A stretch of 64,000 nt of DNA from Geopseudomonas aromaticivorans. GTDB lineage: Bacteria; Pseudomonadota; Gammaproteobacteria; Pseudomonadales; Pseudomonadaceae. The position numbers and the translations under genes are program-made. The stretch spans positions 248,001 to 312,000 of the forward strand of contig NZ_JAHRGL010000001.1 in assembly GCF_019097855.1 (NCBI RefSeq). The letters are read 5' to 3'. Below the pieces are notes generated by a model. The model saw only the letters and a list, made by a program, of their open reading frames with translations, was not told the DNA's origin and searched no databases. This document shows positions 38,023 through 46,938 of this stretch, in pieces; position 1 is the first letter of the stretch; every line of letters begins with the position of its first letter.

Positions 38023-38928
38023 ATGAACCGCTGGGAAGGGCTGGACGAATTCGTCGCCGTGGCCGAATGCGGCCAGTTCACCGCCGCCGCCGAGCGCCTC
38101 GGCGTCTCCTCCTCCCACGTCAGCCGCCAGGTCGCCCGCCTCGAGGAATGCCTGCAGGCCCGCCTGCTCTATCGCAGCACCCGCCGGGTCAGCCTGACCG
38201 AAGCCGGGCAAACCTTTCTGCAGCACTGCCGCAACCTGATCGACGCCCGCGACGAGGCCTGGCGCGCGGTCAGCGACCTGTCCGCCGAACCCAAGGGCCT
38301 GCTGCGCATGACCTGCGGAGTGGCCTACGGCGAGCGCTTCGTGGTGCCGCTGGTCAACCAGTTCATGGCACTGCACCCGCAACTGAGCATGGACATCCAG
38401 CTGACCAACCGCACTCTCGATCTGCTCCACGAAGGCCTCGACCTCGCCGTGCGCCTCGGCCGCCTGGGCGACGAGCGCCTGGTGGCGACCCGGCTGGCGC
38501 CAAGGGAGATGTACCTGTGCGCGGCCCCCAGCTACCTCGAACGCGCCGGCGCGCCGCGGCACCTGGCCGAGCTGGCGCGGCACAACTGCCTGATCGGCAG
38601 CAGCGACCTGTGGAGCTTCGCCGACGACGGCGGGGAAACCCAGCTGCGGGTGCAGGGCAACTGGCGCTGCAACAGCGGCGTGGCGGTACTCGATGCGGCC
38701 CTGCGCGGCTTCGGCCTGTGTCAGCTGCCCGATTATTACGTGCAGGAACACCTCAGGAGCGGCGCGCTGGTCGCCCTGCTGGACGACCGGCGCCCCCCGC
38801 ACACCGCGGTGTGGGCGCTTTACCCGCCGCAGCGCAACCTGTCGCCCAAGGTGCGCCAGCTGGTGGACTTCCTCAAGCTGCGCCTGGGCGAGCTGCCGGA
38901 GTACCGCGACGCCGGCTGCTCCAGCTGA
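38023..38928 (+). CDS. LysR-family transcriptional regulator
   Basis: A 301-residue regulator. The winged helix-turn-helix is at the N-terminus (MNRWEGLDEFVAVAECGQFT, then AAAERLGVSSSHVSRQVARL). The substrate-binding domain follows (about 90-290). It is divergent from adhC across a 167-bp gap, a position that suggests control of the formaldehyde genes or itself. The AT-rich gap (37920-37985) probably holds the shared operator. The effector is unknown. Start has AGAAAGGAA upstream. Confidence 0.9.
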   Translation: MNRWEGLDEFVAVAECGQFTAAAERLGVSSSHVSRQVARLEECLQARLLYRSTRRVSLTEAGQTFLQHCRNLIDARDEAWRAVSDLSAEPKGLLRMTCGVAYGERFVVPLVNQFMALHPQLSMDIQLTNRTLDLLHEGLDLAVRLGRLGDERLVATRLAPREMYLCAAPSYLERAGAPRHLAELARHNCLIGSSDLWSFADDGGETQLRVQGNWRCNSGVAVLDAALRGFGLCQLPDYYVQEHLRSGALVALLDDRRPPHTAVWALYPPQRNLSPKVRQLVDFLKLRLGELPEYRDAGCSS

Positions 38929-38934
38929 GGCAGA

Positions 38935-39648
38935 CTACTGCGCCTGCTGCACCTGGCGCTCCAGCTCGCCGCGCAGCGCCGGATCGAGGCGCAGCTGGCG
39001 AGCCAGCTCGTCGAGGTAGGCGCGCTCCATGAAGTTCTGCTCGTCGACCAGCAGCAGGCTGGCCAGGAACATTTCCGCCGCCATCTCCGGGGTCTGCGCG
39101 GCGCGCGCCACCGCCGCCGGGTCGAGCGGCTGATGCAACTCGTGGTCGATCCAGCGCAGCAACTGCGGGTCCTGGCTGAGCTTGGCCACCTCGGCATCGA
39201 TCAGCGCCCGTTCGCGCTCGTCGATATGGCCGTCGGCCTTGGCCGCGGCGATCACCGCCTGCAGGATCGCATGGCTGTGCTGCTCGGCCTGTTGCGGCGG
39301 CAGGCGGTCGACGGTCCGCGGCGGCGCGCTGGCGGACGGGGTCGCGGCACCCTGTTGCTGCTGCCAGTTGCTGTAGGCCTTCCAGGCCATCACCCCGAGC
39401 GCGGCCAGGCCGCCGTAGGTCAGCGCCTTGCCGCCGTACTTGCGCGCCTTCTTGCTGCCCAGCAGCAGGCCGATGGCACCGGCCGCCAGACCACCGCCCG
39501 CGGCGCCGGAGAACAGGCTGCCGAGCCCGCTATCCTGGCCGCCCGGACGCTCCTCGTGACGCGGTTTGGCTTGATTACCGGCGTTGCCGAGCAGGCCGGG
39601 GGCGGCCTTGAGCAACTGGTCGAGCAGACTGCGGGTATCCATGTTCAC
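38935..39648 (-). CDS. DUF533 / TerB-like protein (YebE type)
   Basis: A 237-residue protein. The N-terminal part (MNMDTRSLLDQLLKAAPG) leads to a Gly-rich hydrophobic segment (GAAGGGLAAGAIGLLLGSKK), a helix (YGGLAALGVMAWKAYSNWQQ) and a TerB-like helical domain (AVIAAAKADGHIDERERALI). This is the DUF533 layout annotated as a tellurite-resistance TerB-family inner-membrane protein. No function is established. It is convergent with the LysR gene (6 bp between stops). Confidence 0.85.
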   Translation of the reverse strand: MNMDTRSLLDQLLKAAPGLLGNAGNQAKPRHEERPGGQDSGLGSLFSGAAGGGLAAGAIGLLLGSKKARKYGGKALTYGGLAALGVMAWKAYSNWQQQQGAATPSASAPPRTVDRLPPQQAEQHSHAILQAVIAAAKADGHIDERERALIDAEVAKLSQDPQLLRWIDHELHQPLDPAAVARAAQTPEMAAEMFLASLLLVDEQNFMERAYLDELARQLRLDPALRGELERQVQQAQ

Positions 39649-39730
39649 CCTCCTGTGACGATCGGCCGATTATGCCGCCGTCACCGCGGCAGGCGGTCGT
39701 GGAAACTGCAAGCGCATGTAACCGCCCGGC

Positions 39731-40837
39731 TCAATCCAGCTCCTCGCCCAGCTCGCGGATCGGCGTGTCGCGCTGGGCGGCGCGCACGTACTGGGGTGGC
39801 CAAGGCAGACGATGGCCGAGCGCCTCGGCAGCATGCAGCGGCCAGTAGGGGTCGCGCAGCAGCTCGCGGGCCAGCAGGATCAGGTCGGCCTGCTCGCAAC
39901 GCAGCACATGCTCGGCCTGCGCCGGCTCGGTGATCAACCCCACCGCCCCGGTCGGAATGCCGGCCTCGCGGCGCACGCGCTCGGCGAAGCGTGCCTGGTA
40001 GCCCGGCCCGATCGGGATCTGCGCGTTGGCCGCCAGGCCGCCGGAGGACACGTCGATCAGGTCGACGCCACGCTCGCGCAGCTGCGCGCTCAGTTCGACG
40101 GTTTCCCGCTCGCTCCAGCCGCCGTCCACCCAATCGGTGGCGGACAGGCGCACGAACAGCGGCAGCTCGGCGGGCCACACTGTGCGCACCGCATCGACCA
40201 CCTCCAGCAGCAGACGGCTGCGGTTGGCGAAGCTGCCGCCGTACTCGTCGTCGCGCTGGTTGCTCAGCGGCGAAAGGAACTGGTGCAGCAGGTAGCCGTG
40301 AGCGGCATGCACCTCGGCGACCCTGAAGCCGGCCTTGCGCGCGCGCTCGGCGGCGTGGGCGAAATCCTGCACCAGCGCGGCGATCTGCTCGCGGCTCATC
40401 GCCTGGGGGACATGGTGATGCTCGTCGAAGGCGATGGCCGAGGGCGCCAGCGGCGTCCAGCCACCCTGCTCCAGCGGCACCGAGCCCGCCTTGCCCTCCC
40501 ACGGCCGCCAGGTGCCGGCCTTACGCCCGGCATGGGCCAGCTGGATGCCGGCGACCGAACCCTGGCTGTCGATGAAGCGGGTGATGCGCCGCAGCGGCTC
40601 GATCTGCGCATCGTCCCACAGCCCCAGGCAGTGCGGGCTGATCCGCCCTTCGGGAGTGACGCCGGTGGCCTCGAAGATGACCAGCCCGGCGCCACCGGTG
40701 GCGCGGCTGCCCAGATGGACCAGATGCCAATCGTTAGCCAGGCCGTCGCGGGCGCTGTACTGGCACATCGGCGACACCGCGATGCGGTTGGGCAGGGTCA
40801 GTTGCCGCAGGGGCAGCGGCTGGAACAGCTGGATCAT
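39731..40837 (-). CDS. NADH:flavin oxidoreductase, Old Yellow Enzyme family (YqjM/XenA type)
   Basis: A 368-residue FMN-dependent ene-reductase. MIQLFQPLPLRQLTLPNRI starts the TIM barrel. VSPMCQYSARDG contains the Cys typical of the YqjM class, followed by HLGSRATGGAGLVIFEATGV, GIQLAHAGRKAG (active His/Asn region), VHAAHGYLLHQFLSPLSN and FVRLSATDW. The C-terminal phosphate-binding motif is less sharp. Start at 40837 is preferred over an upstream ATG at 40954, whose leader overlaps a hairpin region. The physiological substrate is unknown; related enzymes reduce activated alkenes and nitro compounds. Confidence 0.9.
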   Translation of the reverse strand: MIQLFQPLPLRQLTLPNRIAVSPMCQYSARDGLANDWHLVHLGSRATGGAGLVIFEATGVTPEGRISPHCLGLWDDAQIEPLRRITRFIDSQGSVAGIQLAHAGRKAGTWRPWEGKAGSVPLEQGGWTPLAPSAIAFDEHHHVPQAMSREQIAALVQDFAHAAERARKAGFRVAEVHAAHGYLLHQFLSPLSNQRDDEYGGSFANRSRLLLEVVDAVRTVWPAELPLFVRLSATDWVDGGWSERETVELSAQLRERGVDLIDVSSGGLAANAQIPIGPGYQARFAERVRREAGIPTGAVGLITEPAQAEHVLRCEQADLILLARELLRDPYWPLHAAEALGHRLPWPPQYVRAAQRDTPIRELGEELD

Positions 40838-40946
40838 GATCAGGCTCCGCAATTCATCCGTTATCTTGCGGATATTGCGCCAGTGGCGGGGAGAATCAAG
40901 AGGGCATGCCGGTCTCGGCGACTGGACGCGGCGCGTCCAAGGCCGA

Positions 40947-40970
40947 GCTCCCACGCCGGAGCGTGGGAGC
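40947..40970. repeat. REP-like hairpin between recJ and the OYE gene
   Basis: GCTCCCACGC and GCGTGGGAGC form a perfect 10-bp stem with a CGGA loop, 14 bp after the recJ stop. The GCGTGGGAGC core is a common Pseudomonas REP-type hairpin. It may end the recJ transcript. A single copy is present in the window. Confidence 0.7.
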
Positions 40971-40983
40971 CATCAGCACGCCG

Positions 40984-42699
40984 TCAGCGCGGCTCGAGAT
41001 GCGCGACCAGCAGCTGCACGCTTTCCTGGCCGCGGTACTCGTTGACGTCCAGCTTGTAGGCCAACTCGGCCCAGCGCACGGTCGGGTTGGGCCAGACCTC
41101 GCGGTCGACGTTGAAGGCGATGGCATCCAGCTGGGCGCCGCCACACTCGCTCTTCAGCACCAGTTTGAGATGGCGCTCACCGACGATGCGCTGCTGGATG
41201 ATCTCGAACACGCCGTGGAACAGCGGCTCGGGGAAGTGCTGGCCCCAGGGGCCGGCCTGGCGCAGCGACTGCGCCAGATCGAGGCGGAACTCGTCGGCGG
41301 CCAGTTGGCCGTCGGTGAGCAGGCGACCGGTGAGGTCGTCCTCCACCAGTTGGCGGCGCACCTCGGCATCGAAGGCCGCAGCGAAGGCGCCGAAGTGCTC
41401 CTGCGGCAAGGACAGGCCGGCGGCCATGGCGTGGCCGCCGAACTTGCTGATCAACCCGGGATGACGCGCGGCCACCGCATCCAGCGCGTCGCGGATATGG
41501 AAGCCCGGCACCGAGCGTGCCGAGCCCTTGAGCACGCCGTCGCCGGCATCGGCGAAGGCGATGGTCGGGCGGTGATAGCGCTCCTTGAGCCGCGAGGCAA
41601 GGATGCCGATCACCCCCTGGTGCCAGTCGGCGTCGAACAGGCACAGGCCGAACGGCAATTCGTCCACCTGCAGGTCCTTGAGTTGGGCCAGCGCCTCGCG
41701 CTGCATGCCCTGCTCGATGGCCTTGCGGTCGTGGTTGAGCTGGTCGAGCTGCTGGGCCATGTCGCGGGCCAGCGCCTCGTCCTCGCAGAGCAGGCACTCG
41801 ATGCCCAGGCTCATGTCGTCCAGCCGCCCGGCGGCGTTGAGGCGCGGACCGAGGATAAAGCCCAAGTCCGTAGACGTTATGCGCCGGTGATCGCGCCCGG
41901 CCACCTCGAGCACCGCGCGCAACCCCGGACGGGCGCGGCCGGCCCGGATACGCGCCAGGCCCTGATGGACCAGGATGCGGTTGTTGGCGTCCAGCGGCAC
42001 CACGTCGGCGACGCTGCCCAGCGCCACCAGGTCAAGCAGCTCGGCCAGGTTCGGCTCGGCCAGGCCACGGCGGGCGAACCAGTCCAGCTCGCGCAGCCGC
42101 GCGCGCAGCGCCAGCATCACGTAGAAGATCACCCCGACCCCGGCCAGCGCCTTGCTGGGGAACGGGCAGCCCGGCTGGTTGGGGTTGACGATGGCATCGG
42201 CCGCCGGCAGCTCGGGGCCGGGCAGGTGGTGGTCGGTGACCAGCACCTGCAGCCCCGCCGCCTTGGCCGCGGCCACGCCGTCGATGCTGGAGATGCCGTT
42301 GTCCACGGTGATCAGCAGCTGCGGACGCTTGTCCAGCGCCACCGCGACGATCTCCGGGGTCAGGCCGTAGCCGTACTCGAAGCGGTTGGGCACCAGGTAA
42401 TCGACATGCGCCGCGCCCAGCATGCGCAGCGCCAGCACGCCGACCGAGCTGGCGGTGGCACCGTCTGCATCGAAGTCGCCGACGATAACGATGCGCTGGC
42501 GCTGCTCCAGCGCCGTCACCAGCAGCCCGACCGCCGCGTCGATGCCCTTGAGTTCGCGGTACGGGATCAGCCGCGCCAGCGCCTTGTCCAGCTCGGAGGC
42601 GGACTGCACGCCGCGAGCGGCGTACAGGCGGGTCAATAGCGGCGGCAGATCGCCCAGATCGGGCAGGCTTGCAGGCAACGGGCGGGGTTCGATACGCAT
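40984..42699 (-). CDS. recJ: Single-stranded-DNA-specific exonuclease RecJ
   Basis: A 571-residue DHH-family 5'-3' exonuclease for recombination and mismatch repair. The motifs are IVIVGDFDADGATASS, LLITVDNGISS, VLVTDHHLPGPELP (DHH) and NAAGRLDDMSLGIECL. A DHHA1 domain follows, with GGHAMAAGLSL, and a C-terminal OB-like region. Length agrees with the family. It lies upstream of yaeQ in gene context; both read leftward with an 82-bp gap. Confidence 0.95.
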   Translation of the reverse strand: MRIEPRPLPASLPDLGDLPPLLTRLYAARGVQSASELDKALARLIPYRELKGIDAAVGLLVTALEQRQRIVIVGDFDADGATASSVGVLALRMLGAAHVDYLVPNRFEYGYGLTPEIVAVALDKRPQLLITVDNGISSIDGVAAAKAAGLQVLVTDHHLPGPELPAADAIVNPNQPGCPFPSKALAGVGVIFYVMLALRARLRELDWFARRGLAEPNLAELLDLVALGSVADVVPLDANNRILVHQGLARIRAGRARPGLRAVLEVAGRDHRRITSTDLGFILGPRLNAAGRLDDMSLGIECLLCEDEALARDMAQQLDQLNHDRKAIEQGMQREALAQLKDLQVDELPFGLCLFDADWHQGVIGILASRLKERYHRPTIAFADAGDGVLKGSARSVPGFHIRDALDAVAARHPGLISKFGGHAMAAGLSLPQEHFGAFAAAFDAEVRRQLVEDDLTGRLLTDGQLAADEFRLDLAQSLRQAGPWGQHFPEPLFHGVFEIIQQRIVGERHLKLVLKSECGGAQLDAIAFNVDREVWPNPTVRWAELAYKLDVNEYRGQESVQLLVAHLEPR

Positions 42700-42781
42700 G
42701 CGGCTCAGTCTTCACGCTTGTTGGGCGGGTACAACCCGGCGAAATTCCAGGGCCGCGGAACGGCCATCGTTCGCGAGGCGG

Positions 42782-43321
42782 TCAGCGCTCGCCGGCCAGC
42801 CATTCGAGCGGCACTTCGTGCTGGCCGCGTTCGTCGGTGACGAACAAGGAACCATCGCTGATCATCACGCTCCAGCTGATCGAGCGCGGCATGTCCTTGG
42901 CCAGGTTCTCCAGCGCGGCCTGGTCGACGGCCACCACGTTGATGTTCTTCAGGCTGCGCACGCCATCCAGCACCTTGGTCTGCCAGACTCGCAGGTTGCC
43001 GTAGGCGACCAGACTGAAACGCTCGCAGCGGCGCGAGCACCAGGTGATGCGCTCGGCATCCGGCTGGCCGACTTCGATCCAGTGCAGCACGCGGCCGTCC
43101 AGGCTCTTCTCCCACAGCGCCGGCTCGTCGACATCCGACAGGCCACGGCCGAACGACAGCTGCTCGTGGTACCACAGCACATAGGCAATCAGGCGCGCCG
43201 CCATGCGCTCTTCGGTTTCCGAAGGATGCTTGGCAACGGTGAAGCGCAGGGTCTCGTAGACGCTGCGGTCCAGATCGGTGAGGTTGATTTCGACTTTGTA
43301 GGGCGTGGACTGCAGGGCCAT
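42782..43321 (-). CDS. YaeQ-family protein
   Basis: A 179-residue protein starting MALQSTPYKVEINLTDLDR, with HPSETEERMAARLIAYVLW and GRVLHWIEVGQPDAERI. The family has a PD-(D/E)xK nuclease-like fold; E. coli YaeQ has been linked to transcription elongation. No enzymatic role is sure. The true start is at 43321; the same frame extends upstream over the diguanylate cyclase gene with no family similarity. Confidence 0.92.
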   Translation of the reverse strand: MALQSTPYKVEINLTDLDRSVYETLRFTVAKHPSETEERMAARLIAYVLWYHEQLSFGRGLSDVDEPALWEKSLDGRVLHWIEVGQPDAERITWCSRRCERFSLVAYGNLRVWQTKVLDGVRSLKNINVVAVDQAALENLAKDMPRSISWSVMISDGSLFVTDERGQHEVPLEWLAGER

Positions 43322-43374
43322 GGACGGGTTCTTGGCTGATCGGGAAAGGCCGTCAGTGTAACCCGAATCCCCCC

Positions 43375-44535
43375 TCAGGCCGGCATCGGCTGCTCGGCGT
43401 AATGTTCGACCCGGTTGCGGCCATTGGCCTTGGCCCGATACAGCGCCTGGTCGGCCAGCACCAGCAGCCGCGGCAGGTCGTAGCCGGCCTGGGCGACGCT
43501 GGCGACACCGATGCTGACACTGCAGTCCTGCGCCTGACCGGGCATCAGCGCATGGCATTCCCGGCGGATGCGCTCGGCCACCTGGGCCGCCTGCGCGGCG
43601 TCGGCATCCGGCAGCAGGCAGGCAAACTCCTCGCCGCCGATGCGCCCGCACACATCGGACTGGCGGATACTCTGCGCCAGCACGCGGGCGAAGCCGATCA
43701 GCGCCGCATCTCCCATGGCATGGCCATGGCGATCGTTCAGCCGCTTGAAATGATCGAGGTCGCACATCAGCAGGGCCACCGGACTCCCGGCGCGCCGGCA
43801 GTGCGCCAGCAGCACCTGCGCACCGTCCATGAAGGCGCGGCGATTGCCGATCCCGGTCAGCGGATCGCAGTTGGCCATGGCGCGCAAGCGCAGTTCGGCC
43901 CGCTCGCGCACCATGGCCAGGGTCACGAAGGCGATGCCGATACCGAATAGAAAGGCCTCCAACAAGCGCCACGTCACGAAGCTGTCGTCCACCCCGCTCC
44001 ACACCCGCTCGATGGCCTGGCCGCTATCCACCAGCAGCAGGCTGGCGCAAAACAGCGCATGCAGCAAGGACAGCGCCACGGCCGGCATGATGGCCGCCTG
44101 CAGCCGCCTACGCGCGCGCCACAGCTCCCAGGCAGCCATGACACTGTAGAGGACAGAGAGCAGGGTGACGACCGTCACCCGCAACGGCAGCGAACTCATG
44201 AAGTGCGGCCACAGGCACAGCAGAACCCACAGCAGCGCACCACCGACGATACCCGGCCAGCAGGGCCGCCGACCGGCGAACACGCGCATGGCGGTCCAGC
44301 CCAGGCCCGCTGCCAGGCGCAGCAGCGCCTGGCCGAGCACGATAGGCAGGTTATCCACGCCACTGCCGCGCAGGCTCACCACCAGAGTGCCCAGCGACGC
44401 CAGCAGCAGCATGCCGGCCATCCAGCCCAGGGTCGCCTCGCCCTCGCTGCGCCGCGAAGCATGCAGCATCAGGCCACCGAGCAGGGCGAGCACGCAGATG
44501 TCGAGCAGCAGCAGGGTCGGCAGATGCAGGGTCAT
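43375..44535 (-). CDS. Membrane-bound diguanylate cyclase (GGDEF)
   Basis: A 386-residue protein. The N-terminal about 200 residues are six or seven hydrophobic helices (starting MTLHLPTLLLLDICVLALLG), of MASE-like type. The cytoplasmic GGDEF domain follows. The active site is GGEEF at 300-304 (RIGGEEFACLLPDA), and an inhibitory I-site RQSD lies five residues before it. NCDPLTGIGNRRAF and CDLDHFKRLNDRHGH are intact, so it should make c-di-GMP with product feedback. Start at 44535 sits just before the first helix. It appears monocistronic. Confidence 0.93.
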   Translation of the reverse strand: MTLHLPTLLLLDICVLALLGGLMLHASRRSEGEATLGWMAGMLLLASLGTLVVSLRGSGVDNLPIVLGQALLRLAAGLGWTAMRVFAGRRPCWPGIVGGALLWVLLCLWPHFMSSLPLRVTVVTLLSVLYSVMAAWELWRARRRLQAAIMPAVALSLLHALFCASLLLVDSGQAIERVWSGVDDSFVTWRLLEAFLFGIGIAFVTLAMVRERAELRLRAMANCDPLTGIGNRRAFMDGAQVLLAHCRRAGSPVALLMCDLDHFKRLNDRHGHAMGDAALIGFARVLAQSIRQSDVCGRIGGEEFACLLPDADAAQAAQVAERIRRECHALMPGQAQDCSVSIGVASVAQAGYDLPRLLVLADQALYRAKANGRNRVEHYAEQPMPA

Positions 44536-44903
44536 GACGGCTCGCGTGTTGGGTTGGTCCCCGGGACGGCCAGAAATAATGCCTGCCCGCGGAAAGCAGG
44601 TGAACCAGCTCACACTCTACGAGCGAAGCGCCCCGCGACGCCAGAGGCCCACGCCCATGTCATGATCGGCGCCCCCTTAATCTCCCCAGCCGGACCTACC
44701 CTCCATCGCATCACGGATGCTCGCGAGCGTGGCGCAGGCACAACTCACGCAGGTCGCGAGACAGGTCGTGCAGCGCTGGGGGATGCGTGAAGACCATGCC
44801 CTGCCCGTGGAGGCTCGCCAAACCGCGCAGAGAATCGGCACACACCTCGCCGCAGCGCACGCAATCGCCTAGGCTTGGCCATCCCCTTCGCCACGGAGCC
44901 ACC
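44536..44903. other. Intergenic region between diguanylate cyclase and CoA transferase genes
   Basis: This 368-bp divergent region must hold both promoters. I see no RNA gene or strong hairpin. A leftward 64-codon frame (44711-44905) with CVRCGEVC is described separately as a weak candidate. Confidence 0.4.
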
Positions 44904-44905
44904 AT
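44711..44905 (-). CDS. Weak candidate 64-aa Cys-containing small protein
   Basis: The frame starts ATG at 44905, antisense to the first bases of the CoA transferase gene, and ends TGA at 44711. It encodes GDCVRCGEVCADSLRG, then FTHPPALHDLSRDLRELC, which looks protein-like (CxxCxxxC and an amphipathic end). No clear ribosome site is seen, and it overlaps the start of a well-supported gene. It may be a decayed gene or chance. Confidence 0.18.
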   Translation of the reverse strand: MVAPWRRGWPSLGDCVRCGEVCADSLRGLASLHGQGMVFTHPPALHDLSRDLRELCLRHAREHP

Positions 44906-46103
44906 GTCCCTGCCCAGCAAACCCCTTGCCGGCCTCAAAGTCATCGAGCTCGGCACGCTGATTGCCGGCCCCTTCGCCTCGCGCATCTGCGCGGAGTTCG
45001 GCGCCGAGGTGATCAAGGTCGAGTCGCCCGATGGCGGCGACCCGCTGCGCAAGTGGCGCAAGCTGTACGAGGGCACCTCGCTGTGGTGGTTCGTGCAGGC
45101 GCGCAACAAGCAGTCGCTGACCCTCAACCTCAAGCACCCCGAGGCGCAGGCCATCCTCAAGCGGCTGGTGGCCGAGGCAGACATCGTCATCGAGAACTTC
45201 CGCCCCGGCGTGCTGGAGAAGCTCGGCCTCGGCTGGGAGGTGCTGCACGCCCTCAACCCGAAACTGGTGATGGTGCGCCTGTCCGGCTTCGGCCAGACCG
45301 GGCCGATGAAGGACCAGCCGGGCTTCGGCGCGGTGGGCGAGTCGATGGGCGGGCTGCGCTACATCACCGGCTTCGAGGACCGCCCGCCGGTGCGCACCGG
45401 CATCTCCATCGGTGATTCGATCGCCGCGCTGTGGGGGGTGATCGGCGCGCTGATGGCGCTGCGCCACCGCGAGATCAACGGCGGCCAGGGCCAGGTGGTG
45501 GACGTGGCGCTATACGAGGCGGTGTTCGCCATGCTGGAAAGCCTGGTGCCGGAGTTCGACGTCTACGGTTTCATCCGCGAGCGCACCGGCAACATCATGC
45601 CCGGCATCACCCCCTCCTCGACCCATACCAGCGCCGACGGCAAGCATGTGCAGATCGGTGCCAACGGCGATGCGATCTTCCGGCGCTTCATGCTGGCCAT
45701 CGGCCGCGACGACCTGGCCAACGATCCGAGCCTGGCCAACAACGCCGGACGCGATGCACGGCGCGACGAGCTGTACGGGGTGATCGACCGCTGGGTGCAG
45801 TCGCTGCCGCTGGAGGAGGTGCTGGCCGTGCTCAGGCAGGCGGAGGTCCCCGCCAGCCGCATCTACAGCGCCGAGGACATGTTCAGCGACCCGCAGTTCC
45901 TCGCCCGCGACATGCTGCAGAGCGCACGACTGCCGGACGGCAAGGAATTCAGGATGCCGGGGATCGTGCCGAAACTCTCGGAGACGCCCGGCAGCACCGA
46001 ATGGATCGGCCCGCAGCTGGGCGAACATACCGCCAGCATTCTCGAGCGCCTGGGTTACAACGTGCAGCGGATTGCCGAGCTGAAAGCGCAAGGCACCGTG
46101 TAG
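44904..46103 (+). CDS. CaiB/BaiF-family (class III) CoA transferase
   Basis: A 399-residue family III CoA transferase. The start MSLPSKPLAGLKVIELGTLI is the family N-terminus, following GGAG. AGPFASRICAEFGAEVIKVE, ADIVIENFRPGVLEKLGLG (with the catalytic Asp shortly after in similar enzymes), VRLSGFGQTGPMKD and GFGAVGESMGGLRYITG are clear. It moves CoA between carboxylic acids; the acids cannot be told from sequence. An earlier in-frame ATG at 44787 would add unrelated residues. Confidence 0.92.
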   Translation: MSLPSKPLAGLKVIELGTLIAGPFASRICAEFGAEVIKVESPDGGDPLRKWRKLYEGTSLWWFVQARNKQSLTLNLKHPEAQAILKRLVAEADIVIENFRPGVLEKLGLGWEVLHALNPKLVMVRLSGFGQTGPMKDQPGFGAVGESMGGLRYITGFEDRPPVRTGISIGDSIAALWGVIGALMALRHREINGGQGQVVDVALYEAVFAMLESLVPEFDVYGFIRERTGNIMPGITPSSTHTSADGKHVQIGANGDAIFRRFMLAIGRDDLANDPSLANNAGRDARRDELYGVIDRWVQSLPLEEVLAVLRQAEVPASRIYSAEDMFSDPQFLARDMLQSARLPDGKEFRMPGIVPKLSETPGSTEWIGPQLGEHTASILERLGYNVQRIAELKAQGTV

Positions 46104-46112
46104 GTCTGTCGG

Positions 46113-46421
46113 TCAGGGGCGCGCCTGGCTATCGAGCTGCTCGCGCAGACCGTCAAGCTCCTTGCGGCAGCGGTTGAGTTCGCTGCGGTTGCGCGCCAGC
46201 GCGAACTTGAGACGGGCACGCAGGTAGAGGCTGAGCAGCACACCGGCGAGGCCGCCGGCGATGAACGCCAGGGCGACGAAGAGCGCGACCGGCCATTCGG
46301 GGCTTTGCAGCGTCATGAACTGCAAGCGGGCCTGGCCCTGGTTCTCGAGGATGAAGACCAGCGTGAGCACCGCGACCAGCAGGGCGGCGGCAATCACCAA
46401 GACACGTTTGATCCAGAGCAT
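46113..46421 (-). CDS. LapA-domain (DUF1049) lipopolysaccharide assembly-like membrane protein
   Basis: A 102-residue protein with two membrane helices (MLWIKRVLVIAAALLVAVLT and ALFVALAFIAGGLAGVLL) and a cytoplasmic coiled-coil tail (NRSELNRCRKELDGLREQLD). This is the DUF1049 or LapA domain of lipopolysaccharide assembly, unrelated to the LapA adhesin despite the name. It lies 44 bp downstream of ihfB on the same strand, the usual neighbour in Pseudomonas. Confidence 0.92.
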   Translation of the reverse strand: MLWIKRVLVIAAALLVAVLTLVFILENQGQARLQFMTLQSPEWPVALFVALAFIAGGLAGVLLSLYLRARLKFALARNRSELNRCRKELDGLREQLDSQARP

Positions 46422-46465
46422 GGGCTTTCCTCGAACAGGGCCGACCGGTGCAGACGGCGTGAACG

Positions 46466-46750
46466 TCATTCCAATTCGTTGACGCGGTCGCGCAGCTCCT
46501 TGCCGGGCTTGAAGTGGGGAACGAACTTGCCATCCAGACGCACCGACTCGCCGGTCTTGGGATTGCGCCCGACGCGCGGCGCGCGGTAATGCAAGGAGAA
46601 GCTGCCGAAGCCGCGAATCTCGATGCGATCACCGGCAGCCAAGGCATGCGCCATCTGCTCAAGCATAGTCTTGATGGCCAACTCGACATCCCTGGACGAC
46701 AGTTGACCCTGATGGGTAACGATGCGTTCGATCAACTCCGACTTGGTCAT
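46466..46750 (-). CDS. ihfB: Integration host factor subunit beta
   Basis: A 94-residue DNA-bending protein of the HU/IHF family. It starts [20 protein letters not shown]. The DNA-intercalating Pro lies in [14 protein letters not shown] and the core is [14 protein letters not shown]. Full length, with the expected [14 protein letters not shown] end. In many proteobacteria rpsA lies directly upstream; here the upstream neighbour is a divergent lipoprotein gene. Confidence 0.96.
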   Translation of the reverse strand: MTKSELIERIVTHQGQLSSRDVELAIKTMLEQMAHALAAGDRIEIRGFGSFSLHYRAPRVGRNPKTGESVRLDGKFVPHFKPGKELRDRVNELE

Positions 46751-46938
46751 GGTTTTCCCTTGTGTTTCAAGCGGCTAGATCATCTTTGAATGTTTGTAGC
46801 ATGCTCCAAGGGGTTTGACCAGCCCATTGCTATTGACAGCACGAAGCGATTGTGTGACCTGCCGCTTAGGCCTGCAGCTTCTTGTCGCCGCCAGCGGCGG
46901 CGATTACCGTGGCGGCCATTCTGAGATGGAGAGTTGTC

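Noticed and set aside
42782-44002. A 406-codon frame fusing the YaeQ gene with upstream sequence
   Set aside because: The part above 43321 is an alternate frame of the diguanylate cyclase gene; the YaeQ family starts at 43321.
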